DNA from: Paraburkholderia sabiae
GTDB taxonomy: Bacteria; Pseudomonadota; Gammaproteobacteria; Burkholderiales; Burkholderiaceae
Reading direction: 5' to 3'
DNA length: 64,000 nucleotides
Assembly: GCF_030412785.1 (NCBI RefSeq)
Contig: NZ_CP125297.1
Coordinates: 124,001 to 188,000, forward strand
Below are positions 38,090-47,012 of the stretch, one piece after another. Within the stretch, counting starts at the first letter, position 1. Each line of letters begins with the position of its first letter. The notes beneath the pieces were generated by a model that was not told where the DNA came from, searched no databases, and worked only from the letters and a program-made list of their open reading frames with translations. The position numbers and the translations under genes are program-made.

Positions 38090-39411
38090 ATGGGTCCGAA
38101 GACGCCTGTGTCAGAATAAGATTTCTTCCGGCACCCGCTGCGCGACAGATCAATCTGAAGCATCCGTTGGTGCGACTGGGCGAACTCATCAACTGGGAAC
38201 GGCTGGGCATGTTGATGAGCGTGAGCTTCGTGTCCAGCAAAGGTCGACCCGCGAGTTCGCCGCGTCTGATTGCCGGGCTTCTGTATTTGCAGCACGCGTT
38301 CGATCTGTCGGACGAAGAGGTCGTCTGGCAATGGGTGGAGAACCCGTATTGGCAGGTGTTCACGGGCGAGACGTATTTGCAGACCGAGCCGCCGATCGAC
38401 CCGTCGAGCCTGACGCGCTGGCGCAAGCGGCTGGGCGAAGCCGGCGTTGAAGAACTGCTGGCCGAGACGATCGAAGCCGCCAGACGCGCCGGTGTGATCA
38501 AGGCCTCGAGCGTGAAGCGCGTGATTGTAGACACGACGGTTATGCCGAAGGCGATTGCCCATCCCACCGATTCGCGATTGCTCGAACGGTGTCGCGAACA
38601 TCTGGTGAAGGCTGCGGCCCACAACGGGCTGAAGCTGCGCCAGAACTACAACCGCGAGGCGCCGCGTCTGGGACTGCAGATTGGCCGCTACGCTCGCGCG
38701 AAGCAGTACAAGCGTATGAGGAAGGCGTTGCGCACGCTGCGCTCGCGCGTTGGACGGGTGATGCGTGATGTGGAGCGACAGGTCACCCAGGTGACAGAGT
38801 CAGGCCGCGTTGCCTTGCAAGAACTGATTGACCGCACGAAGCGGATTCTCTCGCAGAAGCCGAAGGACAAAAGCAAGCTCTACGCGCTGCATGCACCGGA
38901 AGTTGAATGTCTGGCCAAAGGCAAGCCGCGTACGCCCTATGAGTTCGGCGTGAAAGTGTCGATCACGACGACGCACAAGGAAGGACTGGTAGTTGGCATG
39001 CGCTCGATGCCGGGCAGTCCGTACGATGGTCACACGCTGGCCGAAGCATTGGAGCAGGCGGCGATCCTCAGCGACGTCACGCCAGAAGTCGCCGTCGTGG
39101 ATCGCGGCTACAAGGGTGTCGCCATCGACGGCGTGAAGATCTACCACCCGGGTTTGCGGCGCGGTATCACGCGCGGACTACGCGCGATGATCAAGCGGCG
39201 AAGCGCAATCGAGCCTGCCACCGGTCACATGAAAACAGACGGAAAACTCGATCGGAACTGGCTCAAAGGCGCGCTCGGTGACGCGATGCAGGCAGTGTTG
39301 TGCGGCGCAGGCCGCAATCTGCGGATGATCCTCAGGAAGCTGAAGCTTTTTTACGCCCTCGTCCTCATCGCCTTGCTAAACCATATCGTCGCCGCCGTGC
39401 CAACAGCATGA
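38090..39411 (+). pseudogene. IS5-superfamily transposase with early nonsense and frameshift
   Basis: A long frame from TTG 38167 encodes VRLGELINWERLGMLMSVSF, VIVDTTVMPKAIAHPTDSRL, VEVAVVDRGYKG-type DDE block and TGHMKTDGKLDRNWLKG (414 codons). But the natural start is at 38090: MGPKTPVSE, then TAA (38117), then DFFRHPLRD and a one-base slip before QINLKHPLVRL. So the conserved N-terminus is present but broken by a stop and a frameshift. Translation from TTG 38167 would lack about 25 residues. Confidence 0.7.
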
Positions 39412-39435
39412 GTTGAGTGGCCGACTAAGAGGTGT

Positions 39436-40546
39436 TACTGACGTGTGCACCAAATAGTGCGTGATGCGTTATGCGAGCATGAAGAGAAAAAACGATGCCC
39501 GAAAGTTGGATGGAGCCACGCAGGTGCACGTGAGGAAGATGGTCGTGCAAGCGGTGCGCGGCGGGATGACGCAGACTGCGGCGGCAAACATCTACAGTGT
39601 CAGCCTGCGAGCGGTGAGCAAATGGATGAAGCTGTCGCGGGAAGGCGGATGGAGAGCGCTGAAGCCTGGCAAGCGAGGTCGCCAGCCGGGAAGTGGCCGG
39701 CTGAATCACACGCAGGCCGTGAGAATCCGCAAATTGATCATCGAACGGATGCCGGATCAACTGGCATTGCCGTTCCACCTGTGGACACGCGAATCGGTCG
39801 TGCAACTGATCGAGCGGGAATACGGCATCACGGTGTCGGCAACGACGGCCGGCCGATATCTCAAGGCGTGGGGTATGAGTGCCCAGAAGCCGGTGAGTCG
39901 TACCTATGAGAGGAACGACACGGCGATTGCGCGATGGCTGGACGAGGATTATCCAAAGATTGCAAAAGAGGCGAAGCAGGAAGAGGCAACCATCCTCTGG
40001 GGTGACGAAACGGGGCTGCGCAGCGATCACGTCAGCGGAACGAGTTTCGCCCTCAAAGGGCAAACGCCGCTGGTACGCTCGACGGGAAAGCGCTTCGGCT
40101 GCAACATGATCTCGGCGATATCCAATCGTGGGACGTTGAGTTTCATGGTGTTCGAGGGAACGTTCAAAAACGCGACGTTCATCGAATTCATGAAACGCCT
40201 GCTCAAACAGGCTACCCGCAAGATATACCTGATCGTCGACGGGCATCCGGTACATCGGTCCGTGGCCGTCAGGCGCTTCGTGGCTGACAATGCCGAACAC
40301 CTGCGTCTGATTCGGCTGCCGGGATATTGCCCCGAACTGAACCCGGACGAACTGCTCAATCAGGACGTGAAGACCAATGCGCTCGGCAAGAGTCGACCGA
40401 CCAGCAAGGCGGAACTGATTGGCAACGTTCGTCGACACCTGCATCGTAGGCAAAAGGAACCTCATGTGATTCGCAATCTGTTCCAGGAAAAACATGTCCG
40501 TTACGCTGCCTGACGAACTACGCACTATTTGATGCACTGGTCAGTA
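39436..40546 (+). mobile_element. IS630-family element, complete
   Basis: Inverted repeats of about 28 bp: the left reads TACTGAC, GTGTGCACC, AAATAGTGCGT (to 39462); the right is its imperfect complement ending at 40546. TA dinucleotides at both outer edges fit the TA target duplication of IS630/Tc1-mariner elements. One intact transposase gene inside. Confidence 0.8.
39464..40513 (+). CDS. IS630-family transposase
   Basis: 349 aa. Helix-turn-helix (GGMTQTAAANIYSVSLRAVSKW), winged helix, then DDE domain: first Asp in ILWGDETGLRSD, second in KIYLIVDGHPVHRS, and the final acidic in LPGYCPELNPDELLNQDVK (DxE spacing of IS630). Uninterrupted. Confidence 0.9.
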   Translation: MRYASMKRKNDARKLDGATQVHVRKMVVQAVRGGMTQTAAANIYSVSLRAVSKWMKLSREGGWRALKPGKRGRQPGSGRLNHTQAVRIRKLIIERMPDQLALPFHLWTRESVVQLIEREYGITVSATTAGRYLKAWGMSAQKPVSRTYERNDTAIARWLDEDYPKIAKEAKQEEATILWGDETGLRSDHVSGTSFALKGQTPLVRSTGKRFGCNMISAISNRGTLSFMVFEGTFKNATFIEFMKRLLKQATRKIYLIVDGHPVHRSVAVRRFVADNAEHLRLIRLPGYCPELNPDELLNQDVKTNALGKSRPTSKAELIGNVRRHLHRRQKEPHVIRNLFQEKHVRYAA

Positions 40547-41231
40547 TGTGAACTGTTGTAACCCTCGTTATGACGATTGGGCCAAAGCTGCTGAAAGGCT
40601 CTGACCAAAATGGAGAACGGCCGGTTGCATCTCTTTGTTACGGATGCACATCGTCGAAGCGCCGTCGGAGGATAGGCAGGTGCTAAACGGATAGGCCCGG
40701 GAGTATGCGGGTCGGTAGAGATGGGAACGCGGGAACCCCGATTCTTCGCCAACGCCCGATTCAATGGGATGCTGGCAGGTGAACCGCAAGGGACACTGAC
40801 GAGGACGCGGGATTGAGAATGCGCAAGAAGCGAATGGTTGCCTGTAATGGGTGACATAGGGGTTCAAAATTTGCCCCAACTTGAAAGGGTGCTGACGTGC
40901 GCGCGGTGCGGCAGTCGCCAGCCTGCATCAAAGGTTCGCGAAGGGAAGCTTGAGAGAGACCGGCGGCACTACGGTTCAGCGCCCTTGTCTCGCGTCAGCG
41001 GGATGAATCGATGATGCGAAGTCAGCGAAAGGTTGTGTTGCTGCAGGTACAACCGGCATCAGTGAGATGCTTCTTGCCGTGCTTGACCCGTATGCGGGGA
41101 AACTCGCACGTACGGTTCTTCGAGGGCCGCGTTTCCGGAAGGGAACGTGGCTACCCTCTAATCATGAACCGGGGCTGTTAACTCGCGGTGATTGATGTTA
41201 ACTTCATCGTTGTTTCGGTAACGGAAAGGAC
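40547..41231 (+). other. Non-coding stretch with possible group II intron fragment
   Basis: The part 40890-41180 has features I associate with the ribozyme part of bacterial group II introns: CGAAGTCAGCGAAAGG near 41020 and a hairpin-like GTATGCGGGGAAACTCGCAC, then GTACGGTTCTTCGAGG near 41090-41130. No reverse transcriptase gene follows; an IS5 starts at 41200. The remaining short frames look like shadows. Low certainty. Confidence 0.35.
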
Positions 41232-42041
41232 ATGGCCAAGCCGATACTCGATGATGAGTTGTGGGCACTCATTGAACCCTTGCTGCCCCCACCCAAACCA
41301 CGCCGTTCACGCTACCCCGGACGCAAACCACTCGATGACCGGGCAGTGCTCACCGGCATTCTGTTCATCCTGCAGACTGGCCTGCGCTGGAACCTGTTGC
41401 CGCGCGAGATGGGTTGCGGCAGCGGCATGAGCTGCTGGCGCCGTCTGCGCGACTGGCAGGCCGCCGGCGTCTGGGACCGACTGCACGAACAGCTTCTTGC
41501 AAAGCTACGCGAAGCTGACCGCACAGACTGGTCGCGCGTGATCGTCGACTCCTCCTCGATCCGCGCGGTTGGTGCGGGTCAAAAACGGGACCCGATCCCA
41601 CCGATCGTGCGCGACCAGGTTCAAAGCACCGCCTCATCACCGAAGCGCAAGGCATCTCGCTCGCGGTAATCCTCACTGGCGCCAACCACCACGATGTCAC
41701 CCAGCTTCACGCGCTGGTTGACGCCATCCCGCGCATCGCCGGCAAACCTGGCCGCCCGCTTTCGAAACCCCGGATCGTTCAAGGCGACCGAGGTTACGAT
41801 CACGACAAATATCGCCGTCCACTACACGCTGCCCGGCATCGACACTGAAATCGCCCGACGAGGCGAACCTCACGGCAGCGGACTGGGCAAAACCCGCTGG
41901 GTCGTCGAGCGCAACATCTCCTGGCTTCACAACTTCCGACGGCTGCGCATTCGCTTCGAATGTCTTGCATTCATGAATGCCTTCATGAAAATCGCATGCT
42001 GCATCATCTGCTGGAGAAGACTGAAAACGTCATTTTGTTAA
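41232..42041 (+). pseudogene. IS5-family (IS427 group) transposase, broken
   Basis: The first frame (41232-41669) has DELWALIEPLLPPPKPRRS, LTGILFILQTGLRWNLLPRE and VIVDSSSIRAVGAGQK. A frame change near 41640 leads to LHALVDAIPRIAGKPGRPLS and QGDRGYDHDKY, then a deletion or frameshift before GSGLGKTRWVVERNISWLHN and the end. IS427 elements use one frameshift naturally, but the additional breaks indicate decay. Confidence 0.7.
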
Positions 42042-42822
42042 GGCTTGTCAGTGCCTGCTTCGACCAAACGGCTCGCGTATCGAATTGATACGGATTGGGC
42101 GGATCTAACCGGTCGTTGCAACACAGTCAAATTCGCCGCTTAATCCGCCATCGTCGCGGCAATCCGAGGTGTTGCACATCCAACATTGTCGGATATGCAA
42201 CATCAACAATCCCACAAAAGATACTTGGCAGAAGATCCCACAATCGCGTTTCGGAGGGTGGACGGCCATCAACCAGCCCGATGTACAATGTGTCGGAAGA
42301 TACCTATCCTGTGTCTCGTGGCGTTGGCGCAACTATTGCATCAACTGTCGAGAGGCAATCGAAGCGGAAGGTAATGAAGCGTGAACACGAAACCAAACCC
42401 TCACGAACCACAGGCAAGATCCGCAAGAAATGACAGTCGACACGTTATCGCGGCGTCTACTGAAGGTGTCGCGCTACGCGTTATTACTGAACCGGCGCTC
42501 TGGATCAGCAGTTCCATTCCGTTCCCTGACCAGGAAGTCTTTTCCTGTGTTGCTGTCCAGCCCGACAAAAGAATACTTCGAAAAGAAAGTTTATCGAAAG
42601 CTCTGTCAGAATGAAGCAGTGCCGCGGCGAGGTTAGTAGCATGGAGCCCGACATTAAAGTGACTGTCAGGACGACCTAGTCGAGCCGGAACTTTCCGGTC
42701 CAGAGTGTGTGGAAACTCCATTGCTACCGCTAAGCGGGTGATTACCGGACAGGTTGATCGAGGTTGATACGGCAAGTTTGCACTAATCGAACATCACGAG
42801 CCCAACAAAGCTCCTCGGGGCT
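42042..42822. other. Unassigned region between IS5 and IS1182 remnants
   Basis: No gene supported. A 124-codon minus frame (42401-42775) with SHFNVGLHATNLAAALLHSD has the look of a repeat-associated ORF seen in related genomes, but I cannot assign it or prove translation. Confidence 0.3.
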
Positions 42823-43651
42823 TTAGCTTCCGACCATCTTCATGGCCTTCAACGTCCCCGCAATGCCGACATTGGTTACCTCGTGCTCAACGAGCAGATG
42901 ATGTTTCGTGTCTACGGCTGGCTGAACGTTGTAGCCCACTATGCCGGAGCCTCTTCCGCTTGTTGCCATGGAGCGTGCATCGGGATCCGTCATCAACAGC
43001 TGTTTGTCCGGTTGCTTCTCTAATTGCTTTCTGATCTTTGCAAGCTCACGCATCTGCTGGCGCAAGCGGGCGATCTTCTCGTACAGGCGAACGGTCTTCA
43101 CATCGAAACCTGTTGGACTGGTCCGGTCTGCGGTTGCAATCAGGTCGAGATACCGCTGCACGCTATCTTCGATCTGCTCCTGACGCTTGTCAATCTTGCT
43201 AGCCGTGTAGTTCCTGTCGCGGCTGTTTGACGCCTTGAACTTGCTACCATCAATGGCCGCCATGTCACTGGACAGCAGTTTCAACCCACGACACAGTTCG
43301 ACGAAAGCCGGCATACATTGCGAATGGCTGCGCCGCTATCACGGCGAAAGTCAGCGATCGCCTTGAAGTCCGGAGCCAGACGTCCCGTTAGCCACATCAA
43401 CTCGACGTTGCGCTGGCATTCACGCTCAAGACGCCGGCTGTAGATATAGATCTTCAGCATCACACCCGGATGGTAGGACGGGCGGCCCGTCACCGCCGGC
43501 GTGGCACCGTCGAAACCGAGTTCTGCAAGATCCAGTTGGTCGACGAAGGCGTCTATGACCCGGACCGGGTTGTCCTTCCGATATATTCATCGACGCATTC
43601 TGGAAGTAGTGCGACCTGCTTGCGGTCGTCGCCTTCAACGAATCGCTTCAT
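42823..43651 (-). pseudogene. IS1182-family transposase remnant
   Basis: Starts as MKRFVEGDDRKQVALLPECV at 43651, as in the intact copy at 36566, then RPSYHPGVMLKIYIY, VELMWLTGRLAPDFKAIADF, LLSSDMAAIDGSKFKASNSR and VGYNVQPAVDTKHHLLVEHE. Several frameshifts, a small deletion after KIYIY, and loss of everything after the first third of the catalytic core. Confidence 0.75.
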
Positions 43652-43682
43652 GAGTCACCCGCGCTCAATGCGTTGATTCAGT

Positions 43683-43861
43683 TTGGGCGAACAACGCTTT
43701 TTCACACACGCTGGACCGGGGTTCAGACGGCAACTTGTTGAACAGCCGTTCGAGCCGGGCGCGTCGGTGACGTTGATCGCCCGCTGCAACGACGTCAATG
43801 CGAACCTGTTGTTCAAATGGAGACGGCTTTATCTGGCAGGAGAGAACGGTTTGCCACGCCC
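43683..43861 (+). pseudogene. IS66 tnpA fragment (outer, older IS66)
   Basis: Reads GFRRQLVEQPFEPGASVTLI and NANLLFKWRRLYLAGENGLP, an IS66 OrfA. It is cut at 43869 by the complete IS66 and continues after the second target copy at 46432 with ASPKRAREVSSLLPVDV, up to about 46576. Both halves carry frameshifts. Confidence 0.65.
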
Positions 43862-43954
43862 CCTGAGGGGTAAGCGTCGCGTGGGAGCCGTTGAGAATTC
43901 TCTGGACAAGCGTCGAAGGACGCGGCAGGCGTATCGCGCTGCTGCCAGCAGGGA

Positions 43955-45541
43955 TCAAAGCGAGGCAGGTGTAGATAGGGGGAGATGCTTCGCGACGTTC
44001 CAGGGCAACAATTCGTCGATGCGGTTGGCCTGGTGATCGGCGATGTGCGTAAGCACGTATTCCAGATAGGAGCGTGGGTTGATGCCATTCAACTTGCACG
44101 AGCCGATCAGGCCATACATGGCGGCGGCTCGCTCACCACCGCTGTCGGAGCCCGCGAACATAAAATTGCGCCGACCAAGGGCCACACAGCGCAAGGCATT
44201 TTCGGCAAGCACGTTGCTGATTTCGACACGGCCGTCGTCACAGAACAGTGTGAGGCCATCCCATCGGTTCAGAGAGTAGTTGATCGCTTCGACCAGTGGT
44301 GCCTTTGGCCAGAGAGTGGCGAGTTTCTCCTTCATCGACTTCTCGAGAGCCACGAGCAACGGGCTGGTCTTTTCTCGCCTGACGCGTCGCCGCTCATCAG
44401 GTGGTCTGCCGCGGATAGCAGCCTCGATTTCGTAGAGATCGCCAATCATGTCGAGCCATTGCTTCGTGGTTTCCGACGGCGCTGTCTCATGGACGTCGAA
44501 GAGATATCGACGCGCGTGATCCCAGCAAGAAGCCAGGCGAACTTTGCCGCTTTCGGTCAGTTCGTTGAAGCCGGCATAGCCGTCCCCTTGAAGGACGCCT
44601 TCGAATCCGGCGAGATGGGTCTGGGGGTGGATGCCTTTTCGGTCCGGCGAATACGCGAACCAGACAGCAGCGGGTTCGCTCGAACCTGAGCGGCGATCAT
44701 CGCGCACGTAGACCCACAACCGACCGGTCCTGGTCTTCTTGTTCCCGGGTGCGAGCACCGGGATCGGCGTGTCGTCCGCGTGGAGCTTCGCACTCGCCAT
44801 TGTGTAGCGACGCAGCGCTTCAGTCAGCAGTCGGCAGAGTTCTTCGCATTGCCCGACCCAGCGTGCCATGGTGGCCCGATCGAGACGTACGCCGTCGCGC
44901 GCCGCGATCTCGGATTGCCGATACAGCGGCGTGTGGTTCGCATACTTCGCAACGATGATCTCAGCCAGCAAGCTCGGATGCGCGATGCTGCGCTCGATCG
45001 GCAGCCCCGGCATGGGTAGTTGCACGATATGTCCACAACCGGTGCAGATCCGCTTGCGACGGATCGTGCGGATGACCTTGAACATCGCCGTGACGCGTGC
45101 GAGCTGCTCGGACACGTCCTCGCCGAGCAGTTCCATGGCGTTGTCGCACTTCGGGCAGATCGAGGCGGGCTCGAGCACGCGCTCCTCGCGCGGCAGGTGG
45201 GGCGGCAAGGCTTCCTGCGGGGATGGCGCAGACACGCCTGAACTTGATGCACGAGCGCGCGCACGGCGGACATCGGCGACGCCGCTGCCCGCTGCCAGAT
45301 CCTCGAGTTGGGTTTCGAGCCGATCGATCTGCCGCTCAAGTTGCTCGGATTTGCGACCGAAGTGCATACGCCTGAGCTTGTCGATCTGGGCCGTCAGGCG
45401 CTCGATCTCCTGGTCCCGTTCGACAATCTCCCGGTCGCGGTCGGCAATCTCCTGCAGCATCTTTGCCATCGACGCCTGCTGCTCGAGCACCAGGGCCTGG
45501 AGCTCGGCAACGGTGTCCGGAAGTGGCGCATGATCGGGCAT
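43955..45541 (-). CDS. tnpC: IS66 TnpC transposase
   Basis: 528 aa: N-terminal coiled coil (about 15-75), a leucine-rich and basic segment, zinc-finger-like CPKCDNAMELLGEDVSEQL and RICTGCGHIVQLPMPG, then the DDE domain LHADDTPIPVLAPGNKKT, VLQGDGYAGFNEL and LAENALRCVALGRRNFMFAG. Full length, no breaks. Confidence 0.92.
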   Translation of the reverse strand: MPDHAPLPDTVAELQALVLEQQASMAKMLQEIADRDREIVERDQEIERLTAQIDKLRRMHFGRKSEQLERQIDRLETQLEDLAAGSGVADVRRARARASSSGVSAPSPQEALPPHLPREERVLEPASICPKCDNAMELLGEDVSEQLARVTAMFKVIRTIRRKRICTGCGHIVQLPMPGLPIERSIAHPSLLAEIIVAKYANHTPLYRQSEIAARDGVRLDRATMARWVGQCEELCRLLTEALRRYTMASAKLHADDTPIPVLAPGNKKTRTGRLWVYVRDDRRSGSSEPAAVWFAYSPDRKGIHPQTHLAGFEGVLQGDGYAGFNELTESGKVRLASCWDHARRYLFDVHETAPSETTKQWLDMIGDLYEIEAAIRGRPPDERRRVRREKTSPLLVALEKSMKEKLATLWPKAPLVEAINYSLNRWDGLTLFCDDGRVEISNVLAENALRCVALGRRNFMFAGSDSGGERAAAMYGLIGSCKLNGINPRSYLEYVLTHIADHQANRIDELLPWNVAKHLPLSTPASL

Positions 45542-45571
45542 GCGCTGCAGTTTACGAGCCTTCGATGCGGT

Positions 45572-45916
45572 TTACAACATCGACAATGCGGCCGTACGAC
45601 GGGGTTGTCGCCAATCGATGCCTTCCAGCAACATCGACAGCTGCGCCGACGTGAGATAGATCTTGCCACCATCAGCCTGGGGCCAGACAAAACGCCCACG
45701 GGTAATCCGCTTCGCCAGAAGCCATAGTCCGTCATCGGTTGCCCAGAGAATTTTTACCAGATCGCCGCGACGTCCCCGAAAAATGAACACGTCGCCGCCG
45801 AGCGGATTCTCTTCGAGTGCCGCTTGCACCTTCGCGGCAAGAGCCGGGAAACCACTACGCATGTCGGTGACGCCTGCGGCGATCCAGATGCGAGTGCCTG
45901 CCGGCAGGCCGATCAT
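45572..45916 (-). CDS. tnpB: IS66 TnpB accessory protein
   Basis: 114 aa: MIGLPAGTRIWIAAGVTDMR, GDVFIFRGRRGDLVKILWAT and RFVWPQADGGKIYLTSAQLS, the standard IS66 Orf2 motifs. The ATG at 45916 overlaps the tnpA stop (ATGA), so translation is coupled. An open frame continues upstream to 46006 but is inside tnpA. Confidence 0.92.
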   Translation of the reverse strand: MIGLPAGTRIWIAAGVTDMRSGFPALAAKVQAALEENPLGGDVFIFRGRRGDLVKILWATDDGLWLLAKRITRGRFVWPQADGGKIYLTSAQLSMLLEGIDWRQPRRTAALSML

Positions 45917-46353
45917 CGGGATAGCTCCCGGATCAGCAGCCGCAGCATATCCGGTGACACGTTGCCGCGAACCCTCAAGCGTGCACGGTCGAACTCGATC
46001 TCGCAAAGATCCTCTGGCGACCGTGCTATATCGACTGCCATCGGTGGCTTATGTTCTGCCGCCTCAGCGACGACATCCACAGGCAACAGCGACGGCACCT
46101 CCGATGCGCGCTTCGGCGTTACGCCCTCCGGAAGCGTTGGCAAACCGTACTCTCCTTCCAGATAATGCCGTCGCCATTTGAACAACAGGTTCGCATTGAT
46201 GTCGTTGCTGCGCGCGATCAATGCCACCGACGCGCCCGGCTCAAAAGATTGTTCAACCAGTTGCCGTTTGAACTCGGTCGGAAAGTTCGGCCGCTTATGT
46301 GCGCCGTCTGCGGCGCCAACGCCCCACGTCTTGTCCACTTTGGTATCCACCAT
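45913..46353 (-). CDS. tnpA: IS66 TnpA (OrfA), HTH protein
   Basis: 146 aa from ATG 46353: MVDTKVDKTWGVG, then RPNFPTEFKRQLVEQSFEPG, NANLLFKWRRHYLEGEYGLP and a C-terminal IEFDRARLRVRGNVSPDML. Helix-turn-helix of the IS3/IS66 OrfA type. An upstream ATG at 46395 is possible. A 13-bp inverted repeat covers the start codon at 46353. Confidence 0.85.
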   Translation of the reverse strand: MVDTKVDKTWGVGAADGAHKRPNFPTEFKRQLVEQSFEPGASVALIARSNDINANLLFKWRRHYLEGEYGLPTLPEGVTPKRASEVPSLLPVDVVAEAAEHKPPMAVDIARSPEDLCEIEFDRARLRVRGNVSPDMLRLLIRELSR

Positions 46354-46372
46354 TAAATTGGTGGATACCAAA
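46339..46372. repeat. 13-bp perfect inverted repeat over the IS66 tnpA start
   Basis: TTTGGTATCCACC (46339-46351), loop ATTAAATT, then GGTGGATACCAAA (46360-46372). In the tnpA message the ATG at 46353 would lie in the loop and first stem bases, so the hairpin could limit initiation. It could also be a protein-binding site. Confidence 0.6.
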
Positions 46373-46576
46373 CTACCCAAAACCTCAATCAGCACGCCAG
46401 AACGGCCACTGCGAGACGCTTACCCTGAGGGCGCATCGCCGAAGCGGGCACGGGAGGTGTCGTCGCTGTTGCCCGTGGATGTTATTGTCGCTAAGGCGGC
46501 AGATCATACGCCGTCGGCGCTGCTTAAGGTGCGCGAGGTAAGCGCCGCAAGACGCTGGAGGGAGATCGATACTTAA

Positions 46577-47012
46577 GTCAGTGTGGCGTACATGCTCACG
46601 GAAGGCGCGTTTTAAGAATATCTGTCATGCTTATTCATGTAGTTGATCTCCGTTTATGTCGATTCCATTTAGGGAGTATGAGTTTGTCGAAATTGGAAAA
46701 TGTCCAGTAAGATAGGCAGCGATTGCGAGAACTGCGAGAGCGATAAATATAAGTTTCATAAAACTTCCACGCGCAGACGAGAGCTTTATCCACAAAACGA
46801 AATTCGGACGATACCTTTCGCGGTACCGAATGGCGATTCCTCTTTATCCGCAGGGCAAGTTAGGCTGTGAGTTGCGGTCTTGGGCCTTGTACGCCGGTGG
46901 GGGATCGGGTTACGGTTCTATCGACTGCAGAACGGCGTAAGGTTGTGATCGGGTCATCTAGCGGTTGACGCTTCATGCACGTGATTCTCCTAAAGATTCA
47001 TCAGGCGCGATA
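46577..47012. other. Intergenic region between IS66 debris and iaaM 3' end
   Basis: No gene or repeat recognised over about 430 bp. Relatively AT-rich between 46600 and 46800. Confidence 0.4.

Larger units (their letters stand above)
43870..46423 (-). mobile_element. Complete IS66-family element with 8-bp target duplication
   Basis: Flanked by the direct repeat CCTGAGGG (43862-43869 and 46424-46431). Terminal inverted repeats begin GTAAGCGTCGCG (left) and GTAAGCGTCTCG (right, complement). Contains tnpA, tnpB and tnpC in the usual order, all intact, on the minus strand. Inserted in an older IS66 tnpA. Confidence 0.9.
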
